Position numbers and translations under genes: made by a program. A stretch of 64,000 nucleotides of DNA from Vibrio maritimus (GTDB lineage: Bacteria > Pseudomonadota > Gammaproteobacteria > Enterobacterales > Vibrionaceae), in assembly GCF_021441885.1 (NCBI RefSeq), contig NZ_CP090438.1:682001-746000 (forward strand). The letters run 5' to 3'. Below are positions 16,786 to 26,234 of this stretch, piece after piece. The notes beneath the pieces were generated by a model that saw nothing but the letters and a program-made list of their open reading frames with translations, searched no databases and had not been told where the DNA came from. Numbering within the stretch: the first letter of the stretch is position 1; every line of letters begins with the position of its first letter.

Positions 16786-18147
16786 TTATTCGCCATTAGC
16801 GATGCGATAACACGGAATGTACTCAGAGCCTGGTAGTTTCATGCGTTGCTGAGTCACAAAATCGCTCAGTAGTTTGTCCATTTTCTTCATTAAGGCTTTG
16901 TCGCCATCAATGGTAAATGGACCATGTCTTTCGATTTCCCGAATGCCTTCGGCTTTCACATTACCCGCAACAATGCCGGAGAAGGCTTGGCGCAGCGCCG
17001 CTGCTAAGTTCTCTGGTCGCTGATTCATGTGCAGATCAAGCCCAGCCATATTCTCATGGGTTGGGTCGAATGGTAGCTGGAATTCTGGCTCGATGTGCAG
17101 TGACCAGTTGTAGCTGTATGCATCGCCATTTTTCTTGCGGTGCTCTTTTACCGCTGGCATTGCCTGTTTCATTATCTTGGCGGCTTTTTCAGGGTCAGCG
17201 ATGACTATCTCATAGTATTTAGTGGCTTCTTCACCCAGTGTTGCTCGAACAAACTCATCGATGGAGCGGAAGTATGCCTCACTCTCTTTCGGCCCCGTCA
17301 ATACGATAGGCATTGGCTGTTCAGCGTTATTTGGGTGCATCATAATGCCCAAAATATAGAGCAGCTCTTCAGCGGTACCGGGACCTCCAGGGAAGATCAC
17401 AATACCGTGAGCAATACGCACAAACGCTTCAAGACGCTTTTCAATGTCTGGCATGATGACCAATTCATTGACAATAGGGTTTGGTGGCTCAGCGGCGATA
17501 ATAGAGGGTTCAGTTAGCCCTAAATAGCGCTGGTGGGTGTAACGCTGCTTGGCGTGGCCAATGGCCGCCCCTTTCATTGGCCCTTCCATTGCACCCGGTC
17601 CACAGCCGGTACAGATGTTTAGCTCACGAAGACCGAGTTCGTTGCCAACCTCACGAGTGTATTGGTACTCGGTGGCGTTGATGGAGTGACCGCCCCAGCA
17701 GACGATCAGATTTGGGTCGATCCCTGGGATCAGAGTGCCCGCATTACGAAGAATACCAAATACCAAGTTGGTGATGTGAGTCGAGTTGGTTAGGTTGAGA
17801 CGTTGGTTATCAGCAAGGTGCATGTTGACGTAGACGATGTCACGCAGAACGGAAAACAGGTGCTCTTGAATACCCTTGATGATTTGACCGTCTACGAATG
17901 CATGCTCCGGTGGGTTAGTCAGCTCAAGCTTGATACCACGCTCACGACGCATAACGTTAACGTCAAACGATAGGTGTTTATCCAGTAGCTCTTTTGAGTT
18001 GTCGGTGTGGCTACCGGAATTGAGTACCGCTAGCGTACAGTTGCGATACAGTTGGTATAGGTCACTAGACGCGGTCTTTTTAAGGCGCTCAACCTCAAGT
18101 TGAGACAAAAGGTCCATACTACCCGCGGGACTAATGTGAGTGATCAT
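16786..18147 (-). CDS. ppnN: Pyrimidine/purine nucleotide 5'-monophosphate nucleosidase
   Basis: 453-residue enzyme (formerly YgdH) that hydrolyses nucleoside monophosphates to base and ribose-5-phosphate; the E. coli enzyme is stimulated by (p)ppGpp. The LOG-type motif PGGPGTAEE is at residues 253-261, and the conserved GCGPGAMEGPMKGA segment is at 181-194. The start is ATG 18147 (MITHISPAGSMDLL), matching E. coli YgdH and preceded by AAGGAA; a TTG two codons upstream is less likely. It follows a GGDEF gene on the same strand across a 233-bp gap, so it probably has its own promoter. Confidence 0.95.
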   Translation of the reverse strand: MITHISPAGSMDLLSQLEVERLKKTASSDLYQLYRNCTLAVLNSGSHTDNSKELLDKHLSFDVNVMRRERGIKLELTNPPEHAFVDGQIIKGIQEHLFSVLRDIVYVNMHLADNQRLNLTNSTHITNLVFGILRNAGTLIPGIDPNLIVCWGGHSINATEYQYTREVGNELGLRELNICTGCGPGAMEGPMKGAAIGHAKQRYTHQRYLGLTEPSIIAAEPPNPIVNELVIMPDIEKRLEAFVRIAHGIVIFPGGPGTAEELLYILGIMMHPNNAEQPMPIVLTGPKESEAYFRSIDEFVRATLGEEATKYYEIVIADPEKAAKIMKQAMPAVKEHRKKNGDAYSYNWSLHIEPEFQLPFDPTHENMAGLDLHMNQRPENLAAALRQAFSGIVAGNVKAEGIREIERHGPFTIDGDKALMKKMDKLLSDFVTQQRMKLPGSEYIPCYRIANGE

Positions 18148-18380
18148 AAGCAAATTCCTTATCTAGAACCGAATGCCGCGACGTCCTGTGTTGGGCAAGG
18201 GAGAGTAGGGTGATGGAATGCCCACTGAATTGAGGTCGCAGGTTTTGTTTTGGGTTCGTTGTTATTGTTATTGGTCGAGTCTTTAATACGAGTTTTCTCT
18301 AGAGATTAAAGTACACGACTATCTATTAGACTAGCAAATGTTAGCTATGTTGCTATAACTATTTGAAAAATATGATGAGA

Positions 18381-19949
18381 TTATGGGTTCCAAGCCAGCT
18401 GGTTTGGACCAAGCTTCTGGGTGTGAGACAGGGTTTTGTGAAGACGCTCTAGCACGTCGTCAGGCGTATCGTTTTGTGTAAATACCGCGCTGGTCGCAGA
18501 GAGGGTAATGGTGATCAGTTGGTCGCGGAACTTAAATGGTAAATTACTGATCTTAGTTTGAATTTCGCGAACTTTGGCCAAGCTGGTCGCTTCGTTTTGC
18601 TCAGGCATGATCAGAATAAACTCTTCACCTGAGAATCGCGCTACGGTATCGGTTTTGTCGACCGTGTTTGCAATGGTTTTCGCTATGATTTTCAGAGCTT
18701 TATCACCGGCACTGTAACCAAAGTTGTGGTTGATGCTTTTAAACTTGTCGATGTCAAAGACGACAACCCACAACGGATGTTGGTTTTTTAGCCAGCGGCG
18801 GTACTCAATCTCTAACTTATCGACCAGCGCCGTGCGGTTGTATACCTTGGTGAGTGGATCAAGCAGCATGCGCTGCGACTGATCTTCTAGTCGACGTCGG
18901 TAATCTTGCGTGGTGTCGTATAACGACTCGAGCTGATTCTTGTTGTGAGCCATCTGCTCTAATAGAGCGGCTTCTCTCACTTCTGCATGTTGTAGTCGTT
19001 CAGTCAGAGAGGCTAGTTGGGCAAACAATGGATTCATTGCTCTTTTAGCTTCCTCCAAATCTTTTACCGACTCAATACCACGTTTGCCGCTCGATACTAG
19101 TGCGTGCAGCTCTTGGCTCATGTTTTGGCGTTGTTCAAAGTAGATTTGGCTTTGGTCTAGGTTTTGCGAGCTGCCTTTAAGAGAGGAAGAAAGTGACCCG
19201 TTGACCTGTTCTAGGAACTGCTGAGAGGTTCTACGTTCATATTTGGTGGCGTCAATCACCAGTCTCAGCACTTGCAGCGTGTGTTCTAAAAGCTGATTTC
19301 CCGTGGAATCGGTGAGTAACTTATAGCGGATCTCAAACAGCTGTTCACCCGGCTCACCATCGAAATCCAGCTCGGTAATGAGGTTCTGTAGCTCGTCGTT
19401 CAAGCTCAGTAAAATACCGCTGTTCTCACTGGGCTCTGGCTCTTTTGAGGCAAGTGCAGAGTTTGAAGTGATGATTTTTACCGCGCGCTCATAGATAGCG
19501 AGCAGCTTAACGGCGTTATCGGTAAGTTTGAGTGAGCTTTTGTCGTTATAGGCTAGGACACTGCGAAGGTCACGTTTGATTTGAGCAGGCAGACCGCTGA
19601 TGCGCTGGAGGGTCTCGCCACTGCGACGCGTCTGTTCCTCTAGTGAAACGTGTTGTTTTTCCATCGTGGCAGCCCTTTGACCAATCAAGCGCTCCAAGAT
19701 GGCAAACTTGGGCACTAAAGAACTAATGTCTTTGTTATGCTCTAACTCTTGGCGGAGTTCAATCAGTTTGTCATCAATTCGCGAGTGGGAACCAATATGA
19801 GTGTTACTCAACGTAGAAATGAAACGTTTTAGGATAGTTTGTTCACGACGCGATTTGAGCGAAGCGTCGCGCTGAGCTATACGTAATTGCTCCAACTGCA
19901 CTTTCAGCTGATGGAGATGCTCTAATGTCTCGCTATCCTGTGAGCTCAT
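18381..19949 (-). CDS. GGDEF-domain protein with SGEEF active site
   Basis: 522-residue protein without signal peptide or membrane segment, so cytoplasmic. Residues 1-350 are largely helical with coiled-coil character. A C-terminal GGDEF domain begins near 360 (LDPLTKVYNRTALVDKLE) and keeps the metal-binding VVFDIDKFKSIN. The active-site motif is SGEEF (440-444) rather than GGDEF/GGEEF; Ser in the first position is tolerated in some active diguanylate cyclases, so activity is possible. The inhibitory RxxD site is absent (DKTD). It lies 104 bp downstream of a second GGDEF-type gene, probably in the same transcript after queF. It may correspond to one of the V. cholerae cdg genes near queF/syd, which I cannot confirm. 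Confidence 0.85.
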   Translation of the reverse strand: MSSQDSETLEHLHQLKVQLEQLRIAQRDASLKSRREQTILKRFISTLSNTHIGSHSRIDDKLIELRQELEHNKDISSLVPKFAILERLIGQRAATMEKQHVSLEEQTRRSGETLQRISGLPAQIKRDLRSVLAYNDKSSLKLTDNAVKLLAIYERAVKIITSNSALASKEPEPSENSGILLSLNDELQNLITELDFDGEPGEQLFEIRYKLLTDSTGNQLLEHTLQVLRLVIDATKYERRTSQQFLEQVNGSLSSSLKGSSQNLDQSQIYFEQRQNMSQELHALVSSGKRGIESVKDLEEAKRAMNPLFAQLASLTERLQHAEVREAALLEQMAHNKNQLESLYDTTQDYRRRLEDQSQRMLLDPLTKVYNRTALVDKLEIEYRRWLKNQHPLWVVVFDIDKFKSINHNFGYSAGDKALKIIAKTIANTVDKTDTVARFSGEEFILIMPEQNEATSLAKVREIQTKISNLPFKFRDQLITITLSATSAVFTQNDTPDDVLERLHKTLSHTQKLGPNQLAWNP

Positions 19950-20053
19950 AAATCCTATAAAAACAAACTAGATGGGAATCTTATTGATGTATTGATCGAT
20001 AATATCAAAAAACATCACAACGTCACGTAATTCAATGTTCAAGTGCCGTTTTT

Positions 20054-22330
20054 TTACCCATTCATCAACGATTTTTTGAACCCGTCCTCATTCTGGGAAG
20101 AAGAATGAACTTTAATAAGCCCCTGTTTTATCGCTGTGCGACACGCTTGTCGGATATTGTCGGTCGCAAGACTCGCTGCCGGTGCATTGTCGATTGCTTT
20201 TAGATAGACCCAATGACTCTGACTCTCACGCATACTGACATCACGCGCCATATGCGTCGCCACCAATAGAATATCGAGTAATTCTTTGTCATTGATAGCC
20301 GTGTAAGCGCGAGGCAGGAACGGGTAGTTGGCCATGCCAATACGTACGATGCGATTCATCTTGCGTTCTTGCTCAAACTCATTCACCCAACTTTGGATCT
20401 CATCAAAGAGGCTTTCAGCGGTCCTTGGCTTAATGCTTGGCTCGATGTAAAGCAGGTTGGCATCGGAAAAGTGATAAATACGAGCAGGTGATTCAACCTT
20501 GCTACGGATAAAGTCACCAAATGCGCGTTCGAGTTCGAGACCTGCTTTGTAACCGTTTTGTAGGTACATATTGCGTAGAAAAGGGAGGTCAATCATGACA
20601 AACCGCAGTCGGTCACTCAACGGTTCGTTGATAAGCTCACCCACCTGCCACTGCTCAAAGTAACGCTGAGTACGTTGCAGTGAATTCGGTAGCTTGGCAT
20701 TAAGTAGGCGTAAGTTTGGTAATCCAGAGCGAGCGTGTGTGAACAAGTTTTCGTTAAGCTCGTGAAGCTCGGTTTTGTTGCGGCGATACACGTAACTGAG
20801 GCGCATCACGATGAGCGCGAGTAACGCAGCAACACAGAACAGCCCCAACGCGACTTTCTGGAACTTGTTTTGCTTCTCTGTCGCTTCACCTAACTCTTGC
20901 TCTTGAATATCGTAATGCAGGCCTTGCTCAACAAACTGTTTCTGCTTGCGAAAGGCTTCTTCGCTGATCTGGTTTAGTTGGTCTTGCTGATAGATACGAA
21001 GCGAGTTGGCTTTTTTGATGTTGACCAAAGCATTCTTGTAATCCCCTTTTTGCTCATAACCGAGGGCAAGCAGTTGATAGGCCTGCTGTTCAAGAGAGGT
21101 TTGCTGCAGAGATTGACTGAGCTCTAACGCTTTTTGTGCCTGCTCGAGTACTTTCTCGTTCTCTTGCTGATGATACGCAAGCCCTGCGTCAAGCAATGCT
21201 GCTCGTGCTTTTAGCGCGGGTAAATCTGAGTAGTTAAGCAGCTTTTCTGCACGCACCAGATACTGCTCTGCCAATGGGTAGTTGTAGAGCTGTAAATAAG
21301 TCGAAGCAAGGCTAAGGCGAATATCAATCACCTTTTGAATATTTTTACCGGTCGACTTGTGATCGATCACATTGAAGTAGTGGACCAGAGCTAGGTTGTA
21401 TTTGCCTTGCAAGAAGTAGATGTCGCCCATTAATTTCAAGACATCGGCGAGGATTGGTGACTCTGGGTAATTACCGTAAAAGTCCGCTGCTTGAGATAGG
21501 TGTTCAAGTGCCTTATCGAGCACCTGCCTTTGCATGAAAAGCTGTGCCAGAAGCTGGTTGATATGGGCAAGTTGGTCACTGCTGTTGAGTTCAATTGCAG
21601 ACCAGTAGGCAAGGAGCAGCTCGGACAGCGCTTCGTTGTAGCGGCGGTAACGAAGATAGTGGTTGCCATAAACGGTATGGAAGTCAATTTGCCATTTGGA
21701 GAGTTTCTCCTGTGGAACAAACGCTTTGGCTCTTTGATACATCTGCTCTGCGAGCTCATATTCATTCTCTGCAGAGGCAATCTCTGCTTGCAGAATCTTG
21801 ATGCGATAGCTGGTGCGATTGGCGATGCTTTGCCCTTTGCGTATTGAATCTAGGTCGCGCTCTACGTCTTTTAGTGCGTTGAGTGCTTTTGCACCCTCAC
21901 CAGTGGTTAGCCACTGCAATCGAGTTTTTAGGATGCGAACGTCCAGAGCCAGAAAGAGCAGCTGATACTTTTCTGTCATCGCTTGAGCAAGCTGCAAGGT
22001 TTGCAGCGCTGCTTGTTTATCACCGAGGTTAAACTGAGCCTGCGCTACGATAATGAGCGCATTGACACTACTAAGCGGTGTGCGAATACGTTGGTCGGTA
22101 TCATCACGCGCCAGTTTCGGCAGCCTGTCATCGTTCGGCTCTGCAAATGTTCGATTGGTCAGGTAGTTGTTGGCGATCTCTAGGGCTTTCGCGGGCTCAA
22201 TTTCGACCAGTTTGTCTGCCTCGACCAAAATTGGTGAGGTAAAGGTGGTGTTGGCATTGGCCATGCCTGACATTACCGAGCAAACCAGCGCGAATACAAT
22301 CCAAATTCTTGAGCCCATGAAGTCGTCCAT
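20054..22330 (-). CDS. TPR-repeat membrane protein with degenerate GGDEF domain
   Basis: 758 residues from ATG 22330, chosen because AGGGA precedes it, a signal peptide follows directly (SRIWIVFALVCSVMSGMANA), and the longer frame to 22447 runs back into queF. The order is: exported N-terminal TPR region (about 30-470, with several repeats such as ALVHYFNVIDHKSTG), one transmembrane helix at 493-515, then a cytoplasmic GGDEF-like domain. The catalytic motif is lost: the aligned position reads SDANL (622-626). It therefore probably does not make cyclic-di-GMP but may act as a sensor or partner of the neighbouring SGEEF protein. It starts 19 bp after the queF stop. Confidence 0.85.
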   Translation of the reverse strand: MDDFMGSRIWIVFALVCSVMSGMANANTTFTSPILVEADKLVEIEPAKALEIANNYLTNRTFAEPNDDRLPKLARDDTDQRIRTPLSSVNALIIVAQAQFNLGDKQAALQTLQLAQAMTEKYQLLFLALDVRILKTRLQWLTTGEGAKALNALKDVERDLDSIRKGQSIANRTSYRIKILQAEIASAENEYELAEQMYQRAKAFVPQEKLSKWQIDFHTVYGNHYLRYRRYNEALSELLLAYWSAIELNSSDQLAHINQLLAQLFMQRQVLDKALEHLSQAADFYGNYPESPILADVLKLMGDIYFLQGKYNLALVHYFNVIDHKSTGKNIQKVIDIRLSLASTYLQLYNYPLAEQYLVRAEKLLNYSDLPALKARAALLDAGLAYHQQENEKVLEQAQKALELSQSLQQTSLEQQAYQLLALGYEQKGDYKNALVNIKKANSLRIYQQDQLNQISEEAFRKQKQFVEQGLHYDIQEQELGEATEKQNKFQKVALGLFCVAALLALIVMRLSYVYRRNKTELHELNENLFTHARSGLPNLRLLNAKLPNSLQRTQRYFEQWQVGELINEPLSDRLRFVMIDLPFLRNMYLQNGYKAGLELERAFGDFIRSKVESPARIYHFSDANLLYIEPSIKPRTAESLFDEIQSWVNEFEQERKMNRIVRIGMANYPFLPRAYTAINDKELLDILLVATHMARDVSMRESQSHWVYLKAIDNAPAASLATDNIRQACRTAIKQGLIKVHSSSQNEDGFKKSLMNG

Positions 22331-22349
22331 TTTCCCTAATAGTGAGTGC

Positions 22350-23195
22350 TTATTGTCTTGCCATGCGCAAGTTGTGAGCTGGTGCGCTGTCTTGGTTTGA
22401 ACGGTAAGGATTGATATCCAAACCGCCACGGCGAGTGTAGCGAGCATACACGGTTAGCTCTGTTGGTTTACAGTACGCCATGATATCTGTGAAGATACGC
22501 TCAACACACTGCTCGTGGAACTCATTATGTTCACGGAATGAAACTAGGTAGCGTAGTAGGGCTTCACGGTCGATCTTTGCGCCGTGATATTGGATCTCGA
22601 CACTGCCCCAATCAGGTTGATTAGTGATAAGGCAGTTGGATTTTAGCAGGTGACTGTGCAGCGCTTCTTCAACCACTTCCTCTCCTGCAGCACCCTCAAG
22701 TAGCGCCGCGTCGAAGTCGTAGCTGTCGATACGAATGTCTTGGTTGTCGATGCACTCGCCCTTCATGCCCACGATCTGAGTGTTTTCAAAGTCGCCCACT
22801 GGGATAAGTTTTACGGTTACGGTTTCACCAGCGCAGTTTGATAGGTCGCCAGCGATGGTGTTTTGCACCTCATCCCATGAATCAAATCGCGTTTGGTTGT
22901 AGCTATTGAGATACAGCTTAAATGACTTAGATTCGATAAGGTTGGCACTGGTTGCAGGGATGTAAGCCTCACCCACAGCGACCTGTGGCAAGCCATTGGC
23001 ATTGAGCCAAGAAATCTCATACATAGTCCAAATATCACAGCCTTGGAATGGCAAGCTATCACCGAGTTCAAGGTCGTCACGGTTTAGGCTTCGTGGTACA
23101 GGTTGCAAAAGCGAAGCGTCATACTGGTTGGCATAATCGGTCTTTTGACCCAGAGTGAGCCCCGAAAGCTCTTTCGCGTTGGAATATTTGCTCAT
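22350..23195 (-). CDS. queF: NADPH-dependent 7-cyano-7-deazaguanine reductase QueF
   Basis: 281-residue enzyme of queuosine synthesis that reduces preQ0 to preQ1. This is the long YqcD-type form (E. coli 282 residues). Catalytic Cys188 lies in LKSNCLITNQPDWGSVEI, with Asp195 following as expected. The E-[SL]-K-S-F-K-L-Y motif (ESKSFKLYLNSYNQT) is the QueF family signature. It is divergent from syd, the same arrangement as in E. coli, and is followed closely by the TPR/GGDEF gene. Confidence 0.97.
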   Translation of the reverse strand: MSKYSNAKELSGLTLGQKTDYANQYDASLLQPVPRSLNRDDLELGDSLPFQGCDIWTMYEISWLNANGLPQVAVGEAYIPATSANLIESKSFKLYLNSYNQTRFDSWDEVQNTIAGDLSNCAGETVTVKLIPVGDFENTQIVGMKGECIDNQDIRIDSYDFDAALLEGAAGEEVVEEALHSHLLKSNCLITNQPDWGSVEIQYHGAKIDREALLRYLVSFREHNEFHEQCVERIFTDIMAYCKPTELTVYARYTRRGGLDINPYRSNQDSAPAHNLRMARQ

Positions 23196-23305
23196 AATTG
23201 TGTGATATTTCGATTAGAATAAAGCGAATTTTACGAGATCCCCGAATAGCTGTCATCCTTTGTGCTCGGAAATCGCCGAACAATTGAAGGATGAGTGGAG
23301 AGTAT

Positions 23306-23851
23306 ATGAATCAAAGTGTACAGCAAGCTCTAGAGGCGTTTTCACAGCGCTATCAACAAGCTTGGCAAGAAAAGCATCAAACACTACCGGCCAGTGAAGA
23401 GCTTCACGGTTTGGTGTCCCCTTGTATTGACCGCAAAGATGACGAATCGGTGTATTGGCGTGCCTGCGTCCGTGACGTCCCTGAGCGCTTAGAAAACATT
23501 GAGCAAGGGATAGAGCTAACGTTACACGATGACATTAAAGCTTTCTACGGACACCAGTACAGCGCAGACATGAATGCCACATGGCAAGGTAACGAACTCA
23601 CGCTGCTGCAAGTGTGGAGCGATGATGATTTCACTCGTCTGCAAGAGAACATTTTGGGTCACCTGGTGACGCAGCGCCGCCTTAAACTCAAGCCAACGGT
23701 ATTTATTGCGGCCACTGATGCGGATATGGATGTGATTTCTATCTGTAACATCACCGGGAACGTGATTCTTGAGCGCCTAGGGACCGATCGCCGCGATGTG
23801 GTTGCTGAGGATATCGAGACATTCCTTAACGGTCTGGAGCCTGACGTTTAA
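23306..23851 (+). CDS. syd: SecY-interacting protein Syd
   Basis: 181-residue soluble protein, the same length as E. coli Syd, which binds SecY/SecA at the inner membrane and is thought to take part in translocon quality control. The start is ATG 23306 (MNQSVQQALEAF), with GGAGAG upstream; an ATG five codons earlier is less well placed. Conserved segments such as YWRACVRDVPERLENIE support the call. It is followed after 2 bp by the Zn-ribbon gene. Confidence 0.94.
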   Translation: MNQSVQQALEAFSQRYQQAWQEKHQTLPASEELHGLVSPCIDRKDDESVYWRACVRDVPERLENIEQGIELTLHDDIKAFYGHQYSADMNATWQGNELTLLQVWSDDDFTRLQENILGHLVTQRRLKLKPTVFIAATDADMDVISICNITGNVILERLGTDRRDVVAEDIETFLNGLEPDV

Positions 23852-23853
23852 TT

Positions 23854-24630
23854 ATGTATGTGGTAGAGCTTCATTTTGAGTGTTTTGATAACACCACAAT
23901 CAGCGCAGTAGAAAAGAGCATTAACGGTCTGATGGACGCGCTGCGTTATAACGGTCAAGTGTTAGGTCGTGAGTTTCCGGTGGTGATGGGTGAGGGGGAG
24001 TTCTTCGTTCGTGCGGTATGCCCTGAGCAAGATAGCTTGCACCCAAGTAACCACTCAGATTTCGTAAAAGTGTGTTTAAAGCGTTTGTCGGATGCGTGTC
24101 TATTGGCACCTAAGGTTCGCCTTCTGGGGCGTGATATCAACTCAGAGCAAGCAGCAGAAGATGAAACGCCGAGCTGGCAAGTGTTGTACACCACCTATGT
24201 GCACACCTGCTCACCACTTCGAAGTGGTGAAACCTTGTTGCCAATCCCGCTGTACCGTAATCCGCCAACACTCAATGGCGATCATAAGTCAGTGATTAAA
24301 TGGCAAACCGAGTGGCAAGCGTGCGATGAAATCCAGATGGCGGGCGGTTGTAAAGCCGAGCACGCTGCGCTGCGAGAGCTATCTGAGGTAGGCAGTGACC
24401 TGTTTCGTCGTGGGTGGGATATTCGCGGTCGTATCGAGTACATTACCCAAATCCCAACGTACTACTATTTGTACAAGGTAGGTGGTAAGAGTCTTGAGGA
24501 AGAAAAAGCACGTAAGTGCCCGAAATGTGGTGGAGAATGGTTGCTTGATGAGCCGCTGCACGACATCTTTTACTTCAAGTGCGATTCATGTCGAATCGTC
24601 TCCAATATTTCTTGGGATCACCTAAAGTAA
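23854..24630 (+). CDS. Zn-ribbon-containing protein (DUF2310 family)
   Basis: 258-residue protein with a C-terminal zinc ribbon made of two CxxC pairs, KCPKCGGEW and FKCDSCRIV (about residues 217-248). This matches the DUF2310 family, described as possibly nucleic-acid binding. The N-terminal two thirds are not recognisable by motif. It begins 2 bp after the syd stop, so the two are an operon, closed by a strong terminator. Function unknown; a role linked to Syd is only suggested by context. Confidence 0.8.
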   Translation: MYVVELHFECFDNTTISAVEKSINGLMDALRYNGQVLGREFPVVMGEGEFFVRAVCPEQDSLHPSNHSDFVKVCLKRLSDACLLAPKVRLLGRDINSEQAAEDETPSWQVLYTTYVHTCSPLRSGETLLPIPLYRNPPTLNGDHKSVIKWQTEWQACDEIQMAGGCKAEHAALRELSEVGSDLFRRGWDIRGRIEYITQIPTYYYLYKVGGKSLEEEKARKCPKCGGEWLLDEPLHDIFYFKCDSCRIVSNISWDHLK

Positions 24631-24653
24631 ACGGGTTTATCGGGTGAAAACAC

Positions 24654-24686
24654 AAAAGGGGTTGAAGCTAGGCTTCAACCCCTTTT
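24654..24686. terminator. Bidirectional terminator between the syd operon and metQ
   Basis: Stem GGGGTTGAAGC / GCTTCAACCCC (11 bp) with a short TAG-type loop, flanked by A4 and T5, between convergent transcripts. Confidence 0.92.
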
Positions 24687-24712
24687 TGATGCTTAGTGCA
24701 AAGGTGGTGAGA

Positions 24713-25522
24713 TTACCAGCCTTTAACCACGCCACCTTTGAAGATATCAGAGGCTGCGTTGTACACATCTTCTGTTTGGTACGCTTTTACGAAGTTCTGA
24801 ACGTTTTCTGCGTTTACATTGTCTTCACGCGCAACGATTAGGTTTACGTATGGAGATTCTTTGTCTTCTACGAATACACCATCGCGTTGAGGTGTTAGGT
24901 CGATAGAGCTTGCGTAAGTTGTGTTGATGATAGATAGCGCTACGTCATCAAGAGAGCGTGGTAGCTGTGCTGCGTCTAGCTCAACGATAGTGATGTTCTT
25001 TGGATTTTCTTCGATATCACGAACTGTCGCCAGTAGACCCACACCTTCACGTAGAGTCAGTAGACCTTGCTGCTCAAGTAGTAGTAGAGAGCGACCTAGG
25101 TTTGTTGGGTCGTTTGGTACTGCGATACGCGCGCCGTCTTGGATTTCATCGACAGACTTCACTTGCTTCGAGTAGCCCGCGATTGGGTATACAAAGGTGT
25201 TACCTGCAATAGTCAGCTTGTAGTTACGATCCGCTACTTGTTGGTCTAGGTATGGCTTATGCTGGAATGCGTTGATATCAATAGAGCCATCATCAAGCGC
25301 TGCGTTTGGTGTTACGTAGTCAGTGAAGGTGACTAGCTCAACGTCTAGACCGTATTGCTCTTTAGCAACCTTTGCAGCGACTTCTGCAACTTGCGCTTCT
25401 GCACCTGCCATTACACCGACTTTGATCTTGCTGGTGTCGACTTCTTTTTCACCACAGCCAGATAGAATAAGTGCTGATGCAGCGGCTGCAATTGCGAGTA
25501 AATTCTTAACGTTGAATTTCAT
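24713..25522 (-). CDS. metQ: Methionine ABC transporter substrate-binding lipoprotein
   Basis: 269-residue lipoprotein of the NlpA/MetQ family. The signal peptide ends in the lipobox ILSGC with Cys23. The periplasmic domain shows IKVGVMAGAEAQVAEVA and the DINAFQHKPYLDQQ segment typical of D-/L-methionine binding. It is the last gene of metN-metI-metQ (34 bp after metI). The operon is probably repressed by MetJ through boxes upstream of metN. Confidence 0.96.
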   Translation of the reverse strand: MKFNVKNLLAIAAAASALILSGCGEKEVDTSKIKVGVMAGAEAQVAEVAAKVAKEQYGLDVELVTFTDYVTPNAALDDGSIDINAFQHKPYLDQQVADRNYKLTIAGNTFVYPIAGYSKQVKSVDEIQDGARIAVPNDPTNLGRSLLLLEQQGLLTLREGVGLLATVRDIEENPKNITIVELDAAQLPRSLDDVALSIINTTYASSIDLTPQRDGVFVEDKESPYVNLIVAREDNVNAENVQNFVKAYQTEDVYNAASDIFKGGVVKGW

Positions 25523-25556
25523 GACTCTCTCCTTGTTATAAATCTTAAAATCTCGA

Positions 25557-26234
25557 TTATCTGTGGTCTACGCGGCGAACAACGGCATCACCGATAGACT
25601 GAATAATTTGTACCAATACAATAAGCATCACTACGGTCACGGCCATAATGGTCACATCGTATCGGTGGAAACCATAGCGAATGGCTACGTCACCTAGACC
25701 GCCACCGCCGACGGTACCCGCCATTGCTGAGTAGCTTACTAGGGTCACTAGAGTGATTGTCACCGAATTGACAATCGTAGGTAATGCTTCTGGAAGCAGT
25801 ACCTTAGTAATGATTTGGTATGGTGTTGCGCCCATTGATTGTGCCGCTTCTACCAGACCTGTTGGTACCTCAAGTAGTGCACCCTCAATAAGACGTGCCA
25901 CAAATGGAATCGCGCCAACTGTTAGTGGAACGATTGCTGCTGTGGTACCGATAAAGGTGCCAATCAAAATCTTGGTCAGTGGAATGATCGCTACCATCAA
26001 TACTAAGAATGGTACCGAGCGACCGACGTTAACAATGGCACCTAGCACACTGTTTAAACGCGTGTTTTCTAGCAAGCCACCTTTTTTAGTGGTATGCAGA
26101 ATAACGCCCAGTGGAATACCCACGGCGAAGCCAACCACACCTGCTACTGCAACCATGTAAAGGGTTTCCCATGTTGCCCCTAATAGTAGGTTACTGTTTA
26201 GAGATAACCAGTCTGTGACAGTGTTAAAGGACAT
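25557..26234 (-). CDS. metI: Methionine ABC transporter permease
   Basis: 225-residue inner-membrane permease with about five helices. The EAA-loop ATPase contact is EAAQSMGATPYQIITKVLLP. The start is ATG 26234 (MSFNTVTDW), inside the end of metN with an 11-bp overlap; a TTG two codons upstream is less likely. Together with MetN and MetQ it imports methionine. Confidence 0.96.
   Translation of the reverse strand: MSFNTVTDWLSLNSNLLLGATWETLYMVAVAGVVGFAVGIPLGVILHTTKKGGLLENTRLNSVLGAIVNVGRSVPFLVLMVAIIPLTKILIGTFIGTTAAIVPLTVGAIPFVARLIEGALLEVPTGLVEAAQSMGATPYQIITKVLLPEALPTIVNSVTITLVTLVSYSAMAGTVGGGGLGDVAIRYGFHRYDVTIMAVTVVMLIVLVQIIQSIGDAVVRRVDHR

Noticed and set aside
22331..22447. N-terminal extension of the TPR/GGDEF protein into queF
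   Set aside because: It would overlap the queF coding end and put a signal peptide 40 residues inside the protein; ATG 22330 has AGGGA and a signal peptide at the start.
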